Below, one piece after another: positions 10,517 through 19,566 of a DNA stretch of 64,000 nt. The translations under genes and the position numbers were made by a program. A model generated the notes under the pieces. The model was not told the origin of the DNA. It worked only from the letters and a program-made list of their open reading frames with translations, and searched no databases. The stretch covers positions 1 through 64,000 of the forward strand of contig JAFGCG010000108.1 of assembly GCA_016932715.1 (NCBI GenBank). The letters are read 5' to 3'. This DNA comes from Anaerolineales bacterium (GTDB lineage: Bacteria > Chloroflexota > Anaerolineae > Anaerolineales > Villigracilaceae). The stretch's first letter is position 1, and each line of letters starts with the position of its first letter.

Positions 10517-10643
10517 TCTGACGACCTTGTCCGCAGGACCCCCGCCAAGAGCATGCGGGGCTATAGTGCTCCGCTGGTCCACAGGACCGCCGCGCTATCC
10601 ACAGGATTGCTCCGCTTATGGTAAACTTCACGCAGGTAACCCG

Positions 10644-11033
10644 ATGAACGCTGAGCTTAAATGCATTCTATGTGTCGAAGATGAACCTGAGATGATCGAT
10701 CTGATACGATTGATTCTGGGTCGCCGCGGGTTCGAAGTGAAAGGCGCCAATGGCGGCATCGAAGGGTTGAAAATGATCCGCCAGGAAATGCCCGATCTTG
10801 TTTTGCTCGACCTGATGATGCCGGATATGGACGGTTGGGAAGTATACCAGCAAATGAAAGCTGACGAAAAAACAAAGAACATTCCCGTCATCGTCGTCAC
10901 GGCCAAGGCGCAGAGCATCGACAAAGTCCTTGGGCTGCACATTGCAAAAGTGGATGATTACATCGCCAAGCCGTTCAGCCCGCAGGACCTGATGAGCAGC
11001 GTGGAAAGAGTCCTCAACAAAACCAAGACATAA
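10644..11033 (+). CDS. Response regulator receiver-domain protein
   Basis: ILCVEDEPEMIDLIRLIL...PDLVLLDLMMPDMDGWEVYQQMK...VIVVTAK...DDYIAKPF. Confidence 0.9.
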   Translation: MNAELKCILCVEDEPEMIDLIRLILGRRGFEVKGANGGIEGLKMIRQEMPDLVLLDLMMPDMDGWEVYQQMKADEKTKNIPVIVVTAKAQSIDKVLGLHIAKVDDYIAKPFSPQDLMSSVERVLNKTKT

Positions 11034-11080
11034 ACGAGGCGACCGAAGCTGCAGAAGCCTCGTCCACAGGACTGCTTCGC

Positions 11081-11470
11081 TTGCTTTTGAATTCAGCCAT
11101 GCCGAAGATCATCGCGATCGAAAATAAGAACAGGCACATCGAGGGGGCCTTGCGCATTAAATACTGTGATACATTTTTTACGCAGCTGCGCGGCTTGACG
11201 TTTCGTTCCCGCCTCCCGCGCGACGAGGGCCTGCTCCTGGCTGGCAAGCGTGATTCACGCCTCGACTCTTCCATTCATATGTTCTTCGTATCCTTTGACC
11301 TGTCCGTGATCTGGATCAATTCCGATATGCAGGTAGTGGACAAGGTGCTTGCCAGATCGTGGAGACCGGCTTACTTCTCGAAACAACCAGCCAAATATGT
11401 ATTGGAGATCCATCCCGAACGGTGGGGGGATTTTGAAATCGGTGATGGTGTAGAATTCAAGAATGTTTAA
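11081..11470 (+). CDS. DUF192 family protein
   Basis: FFTQLRGLTFRSRLPRDEGLLL...SSIHMFFVSFDLSVIWINSDMQVVDKV. Confidence 0.82.
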   Translation: MLLNSAMPKIIAIENKNRHIEGALRIKYCDTFFTQLRGLTFRSRLPRDEGLLLAGKRDSRLDSSIHMFFVSFDLSVIWINSDMQVVDKVLARSWRPAYFSKQPAKYVLEIHPERWGDFEIGDGVEFKNV

Positions 11471-12857
11471 ACGCTTTTTCCTTTTTTTACTTTTCATCTT
11501 TATTTTGAGTTCCACTGTCCAGCCTGTCTCTGCACAGGCAAGTGGACCCGTATACATCGTGCAATCGGGCGATACACTTTCCGGTATCGCCGTACGGTTC
11601 AACGTCTCCATCAATGATCTGATCGCCGCGAATCCCTCTCTGAACCCGAACTTCCTGTCCGAGGGCCAGCAGATCGTCATCCCGGGCCTGGAAGGTTTGA
11701 CCGGCGTATTGGAAACGGAAGTCATTTCGTTTGGAGATACGCTCCGCAGTTTGAGCAGGCGCACCCAGGTCTCAGACGAACTGCTGCAAAAACTGAATCA
11801 CCTGGTCAGTCCCACTGAACTCTATGTTGGCATTAGCCTGATCATCCCCACGCAGGAGCAGCGAGAGCCGCTGAAGACGCGTATGACCGCCGCCTCGGGC
11901 GAATCCCTGCTGGAGCTCGCGGTCAAACAAAGCAGCGATCCATGGACGCTGGCTTCCATCAACAAACTCAGCGGCACATGGGCTGCCCTGCCCGGTGATA
12001 TTCTCTACTCCCCTACCGGAAGCAGCGAGGAAAATGCCACGGGCCTGCCATCCGCGTTTTTGAGCGCCAGCATCGAGCCACTGCCGCTGGTACAGGGCAG
12101 CACCGAAGTCATCCGTGCCAGGGTACAGGAAGGCGCCTCCCCGGCCGGGATACTCATCGATATGCCGCTGCACTTTTTCCAGGGGAACGGTGAACAGGTC
12201 GCGCTGCAAGGTGTGCATGCGCTGCTGGAACCAGGCGTATATCCCTTATTATTGGAAGCAACCCTGACAGACGGAAGCAAGCAGTCGTTCGAGCAGATGA
12301 TCCTTGTCACCTCAGGGAATTATTCCAGCGAGGATATTCCGCTGAATGATCCCAGCTTCATCGACCCGGCGATCACGGAGCCTGAACTTAAAAATGTTAT
12401 CTCGCTGACAGCCCCAGCGACACCCACTCGCTACTGGACGGATGTTTTTGCTTCTCCGGCCACAGATCCTGATTGCTTCACATCCTGGTATGGAACCCGC
12501 CGCACGTACAAAGTCATTAACTCGGATGTGGAGACCCCGGGATTCCACACCGGCCTCGATTTTTGTGGGGGCGAGGGATTGCAGATCTTTGCTCCTGCCC
12601 CGGGCCGGGTCGTCTTTGCTGCGCCCCTAACCGTTCGGGGGAACGCGACGATTATCGATCATGGTTGGGGTATCTACAGTGGTTTCTGGCATCAATCGCA
12701 GCTTTACGTTAATGTAGGCGATACAGTGGAACAGGGCCAGGTAATCGGACTCGTGGGTGGAACGGGACGGGTGACAGGCGCGCATCTGCATTGGGAGGTG
12801 TGGGCGAACGGCATCCAGGTGAATCCGCTCGATTGGCTGAATCAAGCCTACCCGTAG
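11463..12857 (+). CDS. LysM-domain M23-family metallopeptidase
   Basis: YIVQSGDTLSGIAVRFNVSINDLIAANP; C-terminal GLDFCGGEGLQIFAPAPGRVVFA...GDTVEQGQVIGLVGGTGRVTGAHLHWEV. Confidence 0.93.
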   Translation: MFKRFFLFLLFIFILSSTVQPVSAQASGPVYIVQSGDTLSGIAVRFNVSINDLIAANPSLNPNFLSEGQQIVIPGLEGLTGVLETEVISFGDTLRSLSRRTQVSDELLQKLNHLVSPTELYVGISLIIPTQEQREPLKTRMTAASGESLLELAVKQSSDPWTLASINKLSGTWAALPGDILYSPTGSSEENATGLPSAFLSASIEPLPLVQGSTEVIRARVQEGASPAGILIDMPLHFFQGNGEQVALQGVHALLEPGVYPLLLEATLTDGSKQSFEQMILVTSGNYSSEDIPLNDPSFIDPAITEPELKNVISLTAPATPTRYWTDVFASPATDPDCFTSWYGTRRTYKVINSDVETPGFHTGLDFCGGEGLQIFAPAPGRVVFAAPLTVRGNATIIDHGWGIYSGFWHQSQLYVNVGDTVEQGQVIGLVGGTGRVTGAHLHWEVWANGIQVNPLDWLNQAYP

Positions 12858-12916
12858 CCCGCAGCGTTGCACTTCATTCCTGTTTATGCTACACTCAAAA
12901 CAACCTGGAGGCATCC

Positions 12917-13420
12917 ATGTCCACTGCTTCAATCGTTAATTTCCTCAAACAAAGCGACATCTTTTACCAGTTCACTCCCACCCAGCTGGAACTGGTGGCG
13001 AACATCTGCCAGGAAGGAACGTTTCAAAAGGACGATCTGATCTTCCGGGAGAACAGTGGGAGCAAAGAGTTGTATATTATTGTCCAGGGTGAAGTTGATA
13101 TTTTTGTGGATCCATCGCTGGTGAGTTCGTTCGATGAGGGGGTGGAGAACAAGATCATCGCCACCCTGCGGCGGGGTCAGAACTTTGGTGAGGTGGCTTT
13201 GGTGGATGAAGGATTGCGATCTGCCTCTGCCTGTGCGGCCCAAAATGATACACGCCTGCTGATCGTTCAGCGCGATAAGTTGATCATGCTCTGTGACACA
13301 TATCCGCAGCTTGGCTATCGCTTGATGTACAATCTGGCGGCCGACCTGGCGATGAAAATGCGCAATACTGATCTGCGCATCCGTGAACAACTGCTCTATA
13401 AACCCCGGGATAAAAAGTAA
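12917..13420 (+). CDS. Cyclic nucleotide-binding domain protein
   Basis: cNMP-binding fold: FQKDDLIFRENSGSKELYIIVQGEVDIFVD...LRRGQNFGEVALVDEGLRSASACA; no HTH seen. Confidence 0.85.
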   Translation: MSTASIVNFLKQSDIFYQFTPTQLELVANICQEGTFQKDDLIFRENSGSKELYIIVQGEVDIFVDPSLVSSFDEGVENKIIATLRRGQNFGEVALVDEGLRSASACAAQNDTRLLIVQRDKLIMLCDTYPQLGYRLMYNLAADLAMKMRNTDLRIREQLLYKPRDKK

Positions 13421-13440
13421 AATTTATATAAATTTAGTAC

Positions 13441-13469
13441 TTGACCGGTTGCAGAATTTCACGTATATT
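13441..13469 (+). promoter_or_regulatory. Sigma70-like promoter of the liv leader
   Basis: TTGACC - 17 bp - TATATT. Confidence 0.75.
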
Positions 13470-13518
13470 GGTTGAGCTTTAAAACCAAATCACAAAAAAA
13501 TTTGTGTCCTTTCATTAC

Positions 13519-13557
13519 ATGTACCATTTTGGAGCCGCGAGAAACTCATATCCGTAG
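13519..13557 (+). CDS. Putative 12-codon leader ORF (MYHFGAARNSYP) in the liv leader
   Basis: ATG 13519, TAG 13555-13557 inside the terminator loop; no clear SD. Confidence 0.3.
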   Translation: MYHFGAARNSYP

Positions 13558-13582
13558 GGAGGGTTTTCTCCGGCTTTTTGTT
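13533..13582 (+). terminator. Leader terminator / attenuator-like hairpin upstream of the liv operon
   Basis: AGCCG-c-GAGAAA (13533-13544) pairs with TTTCTC-CGGCT (13565-13575), followed by TTTTTG. Confidence 0.7.
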
Positions 13583-13715
13583 AATATGGTCGAGAACGAA
13601 TCCTATCCAAAGGAGGTGATGCTGACTCATCTATACAGCTTTGTCAGCTTGCGACGTTGAACCCGCCTATGGCGGGGAAGTTTCATACATTCTCAAAATA
13701 TTTGGAGGAGGAAGA

Positions 13716-15044
13716 ATGTTCAAGCGTTTGAACGCTTTACTTGCGTTGCTGGTGCTCGCCAGCCTCGTGCTGGCGGCCTGCGGCAGCCCCACGACCCCAA
13801 CCCAGGCGACTGCCACCATGGCTCCCGCCACGGAGGCACCGGCTACGGAGGCACCAGATACTGAACCGGCCGCTTTTGAATGCACCGACGCCATCGGTTG
13901 TGTTGATATTGCCCCGGATGAACCGATCCATATTGCCTACGCATTGGTAGTTTCCGGCCCGAACGAATCCCTGGGCGTTGACTCACGCAATGCCATCGAG
14001 ATCGCCATTGACGACATCGGCGGCCAGATCCTTGGTCACGATGTCCGCTTTGACGGCGAAGATGAAGGCTGCTCCGCCGAGGGCGGCCAGGCTGCCGCCA
14101 CCAAGCTTGCGGCTGATCCGACCATCGTCGCTGTCGTGGGCACCAACTGCTCGAGCGCGGCCCGTGTGGCGATTCCGCTGATCGATCAGGCAGGCTTTGT
14201 GATGGTCTCATCGTCCAACACCGCACCCGACCTGACCGAACCCGGCAGTGACAACAATTTCGTCCCCGCCTACGCTCGCGTTGCCCACAACGACAATCTG
14301 CAGGGCCGTGTCGCGGCGGAATACGTCTATAACGAGCTAAAGCTTACCAAGGCAGCCACGATCCACGACGGCAGCCTGTATGCCGATCAGCTCCAGCAAG
14401 TCTTCGCGGCCCGCTTCCAGGAACTGGGTGGGACGATCACTGCCCAGGAAGCAGTATCCCCTGATCAGACCGATATGTCATCGGTGCTGAGTTCCATTGC
14501 AGCCGGCACGCCGGAAATAGTCTACTTCCCGATCTTCATGCCGGCCGGCGCGTTCATCATTCGCCAGGCCAAGCAAACACCGGGTCTCGAGACTGCCGTA
14601 CTGATGGGTGCAGATGGTTTGTACTCACCTGACTTGATCGAGGGCGCAGGCGAGGATGTGGAAGGTTTTCTTGTTTCCAGCCCGGCTGCAGGTGCAGATG
14701 TAGAGGCTGAGTACGCCGAGAAGCACCAGGCCAAGTTTGGTGGTCCTCCGCCGAGCACCTTCCACCTGCATGCCTATGACTCCTTCATGATCATTAAGAA
14801 CGCCATCGAAGAAGTCGCGGTTCAGGATGCAGACGGCACTCTCCACATTGGACGCCAGGCGCTGCGCGATGCAGTCCACAATACGGAGAATCACGATGGT
14901 CTGACCGGTGTTCTCACATGCAACGAGACCGTCGAACCCGTTAAGTATCCGGGTGACTGTGCCGCAGCCGGTATTGGTGTCTGGGAATACCACTTCGGCG
15001 AGTTCGGTCCCCCGGCCAACCCGGAATTGATCTGGACGCCTTAG
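13716..15044 (+). CDS. Branched-chain amino acid type ABC transporter substrate-binding lipoprotein
   Basis: Lipobox LVLAACGS; periplasmic binding protein fold; SD ggaggagga before ATG 13716. Confidence 0.92.
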   Translation: MFKRLNALLALLVLASLVLAACGSPTTPTQATATMAPATEAPATEAPDTEPAAFECTDAIGCVDIAPDEPIHIAYALVVSGPNESLGVDSRNAIEIAIDDIGGQILGHDVRFDGEDEGCSAEGGQAAATKLAADPTIVAVVGTNCSSAARVAIPLIDQAGFVMVSSSNTAPDLTEPGSDNNFVPAYARVAHNDNLQGRVAAEYVYNELKLTKAATIHDGSLYADQLQQVFAARFQELGGTITAQEAVSPDQTDMSSVLSSIAAGTPEIVYFPIFMPAGAFIIRQAKQTPGLETAVLMGADGLYSPDLIEGAGEDVEGFLVSSPAAGADVEAEYAEKHQAKFGGPPPSTFHLHAYDSFMIIKNAIEEVAVQDADGTLHIGRQALRDAVHNTENHDGLTGVLTCNETVEPVKYPGDCAAAGIGVWEYHFGEFGPPANPELIWTP

Positions 15045-15075
15045 TAATAACAGATTCCGAAAGCTTGCACGCAAA

Positions 15076-15099
15076 AGGGGCGAGGTTCGCCTCGCCCCT
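15076..15099 (+). promoter_or_regulatory. Intercistronic RNA hairpin (10-bp stem, TTCG tetraloop) without U-tract
   Basis: AGGGGCGAGG TTCG CCTCGCCCCT. Confidence 0.85.
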
Positions 15100-15121
15100 C
15101 ATCACACTATAGGAGTGAAAG

Positions 15122-16183
15122 ATGTTACGAACCTGGCGTCAGCGAATCACACTGACCGACATTGTCGTGTGGGCAATTGGCGTGGCTATCGGTGCAGTGA
15201 TCATCATTGGCACAATTGCAACACTGCGCTCAGGGAAGTATTCAGCTAATACCTGGCTGGACCTGACCGTCAAGGGACTTGCGCTTGGGGGGGTATATGC
15301 TCTGATCGCCATGGGTTATACACTGGTATATGGCATTCTGCGAATGATCAACTTCGCACATAGTGAAGTTTTTATGAGTGGGCCGTTTACAGCAGTCTTC
15401 CTCGCCAATGCCCTGTCTCGCTCCGGTTTTATGGATCGACAACCTCTCATCGGCATGTTACTGGTCCTGGCCTTATCAATTGCCGTCTCAATGACGATCG
15501 CTGTTCTTCTTGAGCGGATCGCCTACCGTCCCCTGCGCCACGCACCGAGGCTGGTCCCCTTAATCACCGCCATCGGTGCCTCATTTTTTCTGCAATATGT
15601 CTTCCGCGGGCTGTATGGATCCGGGTTTCAAGCGTACGCCATTCCAAAGGTCCTGCAAGGCAGTATAACCATCGGCGGACTCCGCATCTTCAATACCCAG
15701 ATCGCCGTCATCCTGGGCGCCCTGGGGATGATGTTTGCCCTCTATGCGATCGTCCAGTGGACAAAAACGGGGAAAGCCATGCGGGCAGTCTCTGAGGATA
15801 AGGAAGCCGCCGCGCTGATGGGGATTGACGTTGACCGCATCATCTCTCTGACTTTTGCTCTGGGAGGTATTTCTGCAGGCGCCGCCGGTATCCTGTATGC
15901 CCTGCTCTTCCCGGTCGTTAACTTCATTATGGGATTTATTCCAGGACTAAAGGCGTTTACTGCCGCAGTTCTGGGCGGGATTGGCAACGTACCCGGCGCT
16001 TTTCTTGGAGCAATGATCCTTGGCCTTATTGAATCGATTGGTCCCAACCTCTTCCTGGATGGATTAGGGGTCCCGACCCCCTCACAGTTGAAGGATGCCA
16101 TTGCGTTCACAATTCTGGTATTTATCCTGATCTTCCGTCCCACGGGCATCCTGGGCGAGCGCATGGCGCAATCAAAGGCGTGA
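15122..16183 (+). CDS. livH: Branched-chain amino acid ABC transporter permease (LivH type)
   Basis: LALGGVYALIAMGYTLVYGILRMINFAHSEVFM. Confidence 0.93.
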   Translation: MLRTWRQRITLTDIVVWAIGVAIGAVIIIGTIATLRSGKYSANTWLDLTVKGLALGGVYALIAMGYTLVYGILRMINFAHSEVFMSGPFTAVFLANALSRSGFMDRQPLIGMLLVLALSIAVSMTIAVLLERIAYRPLRHAPRLVPLITAIGASFFLQYVFRGLYGSGFQAYAIPKVLQGSITIGGLRIFNTQIAVILGALGMMFALYAIVQWTKTGKAMRAVSEDKEAAALMGIDVDRIISLTFALGGISAGAAGILYALLFPVVNFIMGFIPGLKAFTAAVLGGIGNVPGAFLGAMILGLIESIGPNLFLDGLGVPTPSQLKDAIAFTILVFILIFRPTGILGERMAQSKA

Positions 16184-17946
16184 GGAGTAACGATATGCAC
16201 ACCAAATCCATATCTCCCTGGAAGGAAGCCGTCCAAGCAGGCCTGATCGCCGGAGCCATAGCCGTTCTGCTGAACCTGGTTGGCATGACCACGGCCTTTA
16301 GTGGGCGATACATCGTGAGCGGCTGGTTCACCATGGGCCAGGTCCTTTTCCTTGTGCCGATGTTCATTCTGGCTTATACAACAGCCCGCAAGATCGCGCC
16401 ACAACCAGCTATGCATACTGCACTGGCCGGCCTGGTTTGCGGTGTGATTGGCAGTGCCGTGCAGGCCGGATTGGTCCTGCTCGGACAGGTCGTCAATCTG
16501 CGAGCCATGTTCATCAATGCCTCCCCTCAGCTCTTCGAGATTCTTACTTTCGGTCGGGACCTGCCGGGCTTGCTGCTGCTGTTGCTGGCAGGGTCGATCA
16601 TGGGCGTAGTGGGCGCAGTTATTTTCCTGCTCCCCGAACGCCTCGCCAAGTCTGTCCTCCAGGCACTTCTGTGGATACTCCTGCTGGGACTCCTGCGCGA
16701 TCTCGTGTCGACGGTAACCGCGCAATGGGTCATCAAGACAAAGGCATTCCCAGACTGGCTGGGATGGGCAGGCGTACTGATCACATCGCTGTCTACTTTT
16801 ATCAACAAAACGATCTACTCCGCCAGCGGACTGAAGCCATTGAGCGCCATCGTCTTGTTCCTGCTCGTGGGCGCCTGGGCATACTGGCGCTACGGAAGGC
16901 CCAAGCGGGCACGAATCACTGGTCCGCTCACCAGGCGCCAACAGACTCAACGGGTACTTGGATTAGGCGGGATAGCTCTGCTCTTTATTCTGCTCCCATC
17001 GATCCTGGGCATTTTCTTTGCCGAGATCCTGGATAATGTTGGCTTGTACATTCTCATGGGCCTGGGCCTCAACATCGTTGTAGGGTTCGCGGGGCTGCTC
17101 GATTTGGGATATGTGGCTTTTTATGCCATCGGCGCTTATGCCATGGGTGTCCTCACTTCACCTGAACTGGGTTTCTTTAACCTGACTTTCTGGGAGGCGC
17201 TCCCGTTTGCACTGCTGGCTACCGTCATCGCTGGCGTCATCCTGGGTCTGCCCATATTGAAGATGCGCGGCGACTATCTGGCCATTGTCACATTGGGATT
17301 CGGTGAGATCGTCCGCCTGCTGGCACTGTCCGATTGGCTGCGCCCGTGGCTGGGGGGCACACAGGGAATCCAACGCATCGGCCAGCCGACCATTGGTTCC
17401 ATCATTCTAGATTCGCAGCAGGATCTCTACTACCTGTTCCTGGCAGCGATTGGCATCGTTGCGTTCATCGCCTGGCGTTTGAAAGATTCGCGCATTGGGC
17501 GCGCCTGGATGGCAATCCGCGAAGACGAAGATGTAGCCATGGCGATGGGCATCAACCATGTTGCGACCAAGTTGCTGGCTTTTGCCACCGGCGCCCTGTT
17601 TTCCGGACTGGCCGGCACGATCTTCGCCGCCAAACTGCATTCTGTTTACCCGCACAGCATGAACTTCCTTGTTTCGATCAACGTGCTGTCGCTCATCATC
17701 ATTGGCGGCATGGGTTCCATCCCTGGTGTTTTCGTGGGTGCCTTTGTCCTGATCGCTGCCCCAGACCTGTTGCGTGAGTTTGCCGAATACCGGTACCTTG
17801 CATATGGAGCACTACTGGTGGCGATGATGTTGACCAGACCCGAAGGCCTCTGGCCCGAGGAACGGCGGCGGCTCGAGTTACACGAAGAAGAGGGTGAGGT
17901 CCCCCTGGGGGAACCGCCACCGGTCTTAAACACACCCGGCGGGTAG
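16180..17946 (+). CDS. livM: Branched-chain amino acid ABC transporter permease (LivM type) with long N-terminal membrane extension
   Basis: C-terminal half LGLNIVVGFAGLLDLGYVAFYAIGAYAMG; about 250 extra N-terminal residues with several TM segments. Confidence 0.92.
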   Translation: MRSNDMHTKSISPWKEAVQAGLIAGAIAVLLNLVGMTTAFSGRYIVSGWFTMGQVLFLVPMFILAYTTARKIAPQPAMHTALAGLVCGVIGSAVQAGLVLLGQVVNLRAMFINASPQLFEILTFGRDLPGLLLLLLAGSIMGVVGAVIFLLPERLAKSVLQALLWILLLGLLRDLVSTVTAQWVIKTKAFPDWLGWAGVLITSLSTFINKTIYSASGLKPLSAIVLFLLVGAWAYWRYGRPKRARITGPLTRRQQTQRVLGLGGIALLFILLPSILGIFFAEILDNVGLYILMGLGLNIVVGFAGLLDLGYVAFYAIGAYAMGVLTSPELGFFNLTFWEALPFALLATVIAGVILGLPILKMRGDYLAIVTLGFGEIVRLLALSDWLRPWLGGTQGIQRIGQPTIGSIILDSQQDLYYLFLAAIGIVAFIAWRLKDSRIGRAWMAIREDEDVAMAMGINHVATKLLAFATGALFSGLAGTIFAAKLHSVYPHSMNFLVSINVLSLIIIGGMGSIPGVFVGAFVLIAAPDLLREFAEYRYLAYGALLVAMMLTRPEGLWPEERRRLELHEEEGEVPLGEPPPVLNTPGG

Positions 17947-17956
17947 GAGCAAAATC

Positions 17957-18763
17957 ATGGCCGAAGTCCTAGTATCTAAAAAGTTAACCAAACGCTTTGG
18001 TGGCCTGGAAGCATTGAGCCGAATCGATCTGGAAGTTCAGGAAAACAGCATCCAAAGTATTATCGGCCCGAATGGCGCCGGAAAAACAACTTTCTTCAAC
18101 TGCGTAACCGGCTTTTACACGCCCGAAGAAGGTGAGATATTCTTCTATACCCATAACCTGACCGGACTTTCTCCCGATCGGGTTACAAAATTGGGCGTAG
18201 CGCGAACCTATCAGAATATCCGCCTGTTCAAAAACATGACCGTGGTAGAGAACATCCTGGTCGGAATGCATCCCCACATGAAAGCCGGTTTGATCCAGGG
18301 CATCCTCCGCGACCGGGCCACTCGCCGTGAAGAGCAGGAAAGCCTCGAGGAGGCCCGGCGTCTGCTGCGCTTTGTGGGCTTGCGCGGCCGGGGCGACATG
18401 ATGGCAATGAACCTGCCATACGGCGAGCAGCGCCGCCTGGAGATCGCCCGCGCCGTGGCCAGCCGGCCCAAACTATTGCTCCTGGATGAGCCGACCGCCG
18501 GTATGAATCCAAGCGAGACCCAGGACATGGTCCATTTCATTCGCCGCCTGCGCGACGAACTGGGGATCACCATCCTTCTGATCGAGCACCAAATGCGCGT
18601 GGTCATGAACATATCCGAATTGATCACCGTCCTCGATTTTGGCGAGAAGATCGCCGAAGGCACACCAGCCCAAATCCAAAAGGACACCCGCGTGATCGAA
18701 GCCTATCTGGGCCGCGGCGCAGCCAGCGGATTAGGTCAACAGCAGTCCGCGCTGGCGGGCTGA
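17957..18763 (+). CDS. livG: ABC transporter ATP-binding protein (LivG type)
   Basis: Walker A GPNGAGKTTFFNCVTG; Walker B LLLLDEPTAGMNP. Confidence 0.94.
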   Translation: MAEVLVSKKLTKRFGGLEALSRIDLEVQENSIQSIIGPNGAGKTTFFNCVTGFYTPEEGEIFFYTHNLTGLSPDRVTKLGVARTYQNIRLFKNMTVVENILVGMHPHMKAGLIQGILRDRATRREEQESLEEARRLLRFVGLRGRGDMMAMNLPYGEQRRLEIARAVASRPKLLLLDEPTAGMNPSETQDMVHFIRRLRDELGITILLIEHQMRVVMNISELITVLDFGEKIAEGTPAQIQKDTRVIEAYLGRGAASGLGQQQSALAG

Positions 18764-18778
18764 GGCGGAGGGAATCCA

Positions 18779-19492
18779 ATGGCATTGCTTGAAGTCGAAA
18801 ATATCCACTCGTATTACGGCAATATTCACGCGTTGAAGGGGGTTTCACTCAGCGTTGATAAAGGCGAGATCGTCACCCTGATCGGCGGAAACGGCGCGGG
18901 GAAATCAACAACACTGCGTACCATCACTGGTATCATGAAGCCGCATGAGGGCCATGTACGTCTCGAAGGAAACGACCTGGCGCCCTTCAAACCTCATGAA
19001 ATCGTGTACAAGGGTGTAGCAATGGTCCCCGAGGGACGCCGCATTTTTGCGCGACTCTCCGTCGCCGAGAATCTTGAAATGGGCGCGTACACCCTGACCA
19101 ACAAATCGAAATTGAACCAGAACATGGAAAGAGTGTACAAGCTTTTCCCGCGCTTGAAGGAGCGCCGCTCCCAGGTAGCCGGGACTCTCTCCGGCGGCGA
19201 ACAGCAAATGCTCGCCACCGGCCGGGCCCTGATGGCTGACCCAACTGTTCTGCTCATGGACGAACCATCCATGGGTCTCGCCCCTGTGCTGGTGGAGCTG
19301 ATCTTTGATACGATCCAGCAGATCAACAAAGAAGGCACGACGATCCTGCTTGTGGAACAGAACGCCCTCATGGCACTGTCGATCGCACATCGCGGCTACG
19401 TCCTGCAAACAGGCGAGATCGTAATCAGCGATACGGCTGAGAATCTCAAGCAGAATGTGACGGTTCAGAAAGCGTATCTGGGCATGGAATAA
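18779..19492 (+). CDS. livF: ABC transporter ATP-binding protein (LivF type)
   Basis: GGNGAGKSTTLRTITG; GTLSGGEQQMLATGRALM. Confidence 0.94.
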   Translation: MALLEVENIHSYYGNIHALKGVSLSVDKGEIVTLIGGNGAGKSTTLRTITGIMKPHEGHVRLEGNDLAPFKPHEIVYKGVAMVPEGRRIFARLSVAENLEMGAYTLTNKSKLNQNMERVYKLFPRLKERRSQVAGTLSGGEQQMLATGRALMADPTVLLMDEPSMGLAPVLVELIFDTIQQINKEGTTILLVEQNALMALSIAHRGYVLQTGEIVISDTAENLKQNVTVQKAYLGME

Positions 19493-19510
19493 TAACCTGC
19501 AACAAGACCA

Positions 19511-19546
19511 GCGCAGAGGTACAATCATGTCCTCTGCGCTTTTTTA
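19511..19546 (+). terminator. Intrinsic terminator of the liv operon
   Basis: GCGCAGAGG / CCTCTGCGC then TTTTTT. Confidence 0.92.
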
Positions 19547-19566
19547 TATCTGACGGGAGCTTCCGT

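Noticed and set aside
13619-13660. MLTHLYSFVSLRR as a Leu/Val-sensing leader peptide for the liv operon
   Set aside because: It lies downstream of the terminator, so it cannot control that hairpin by classical attenuation; kept only as a possible stalling ORF.
15742-16950. 402-aa ORF on - strand
   Set aside because: Antisense to livH/livM; Q/H/D-rich translation typical of shadow frames.
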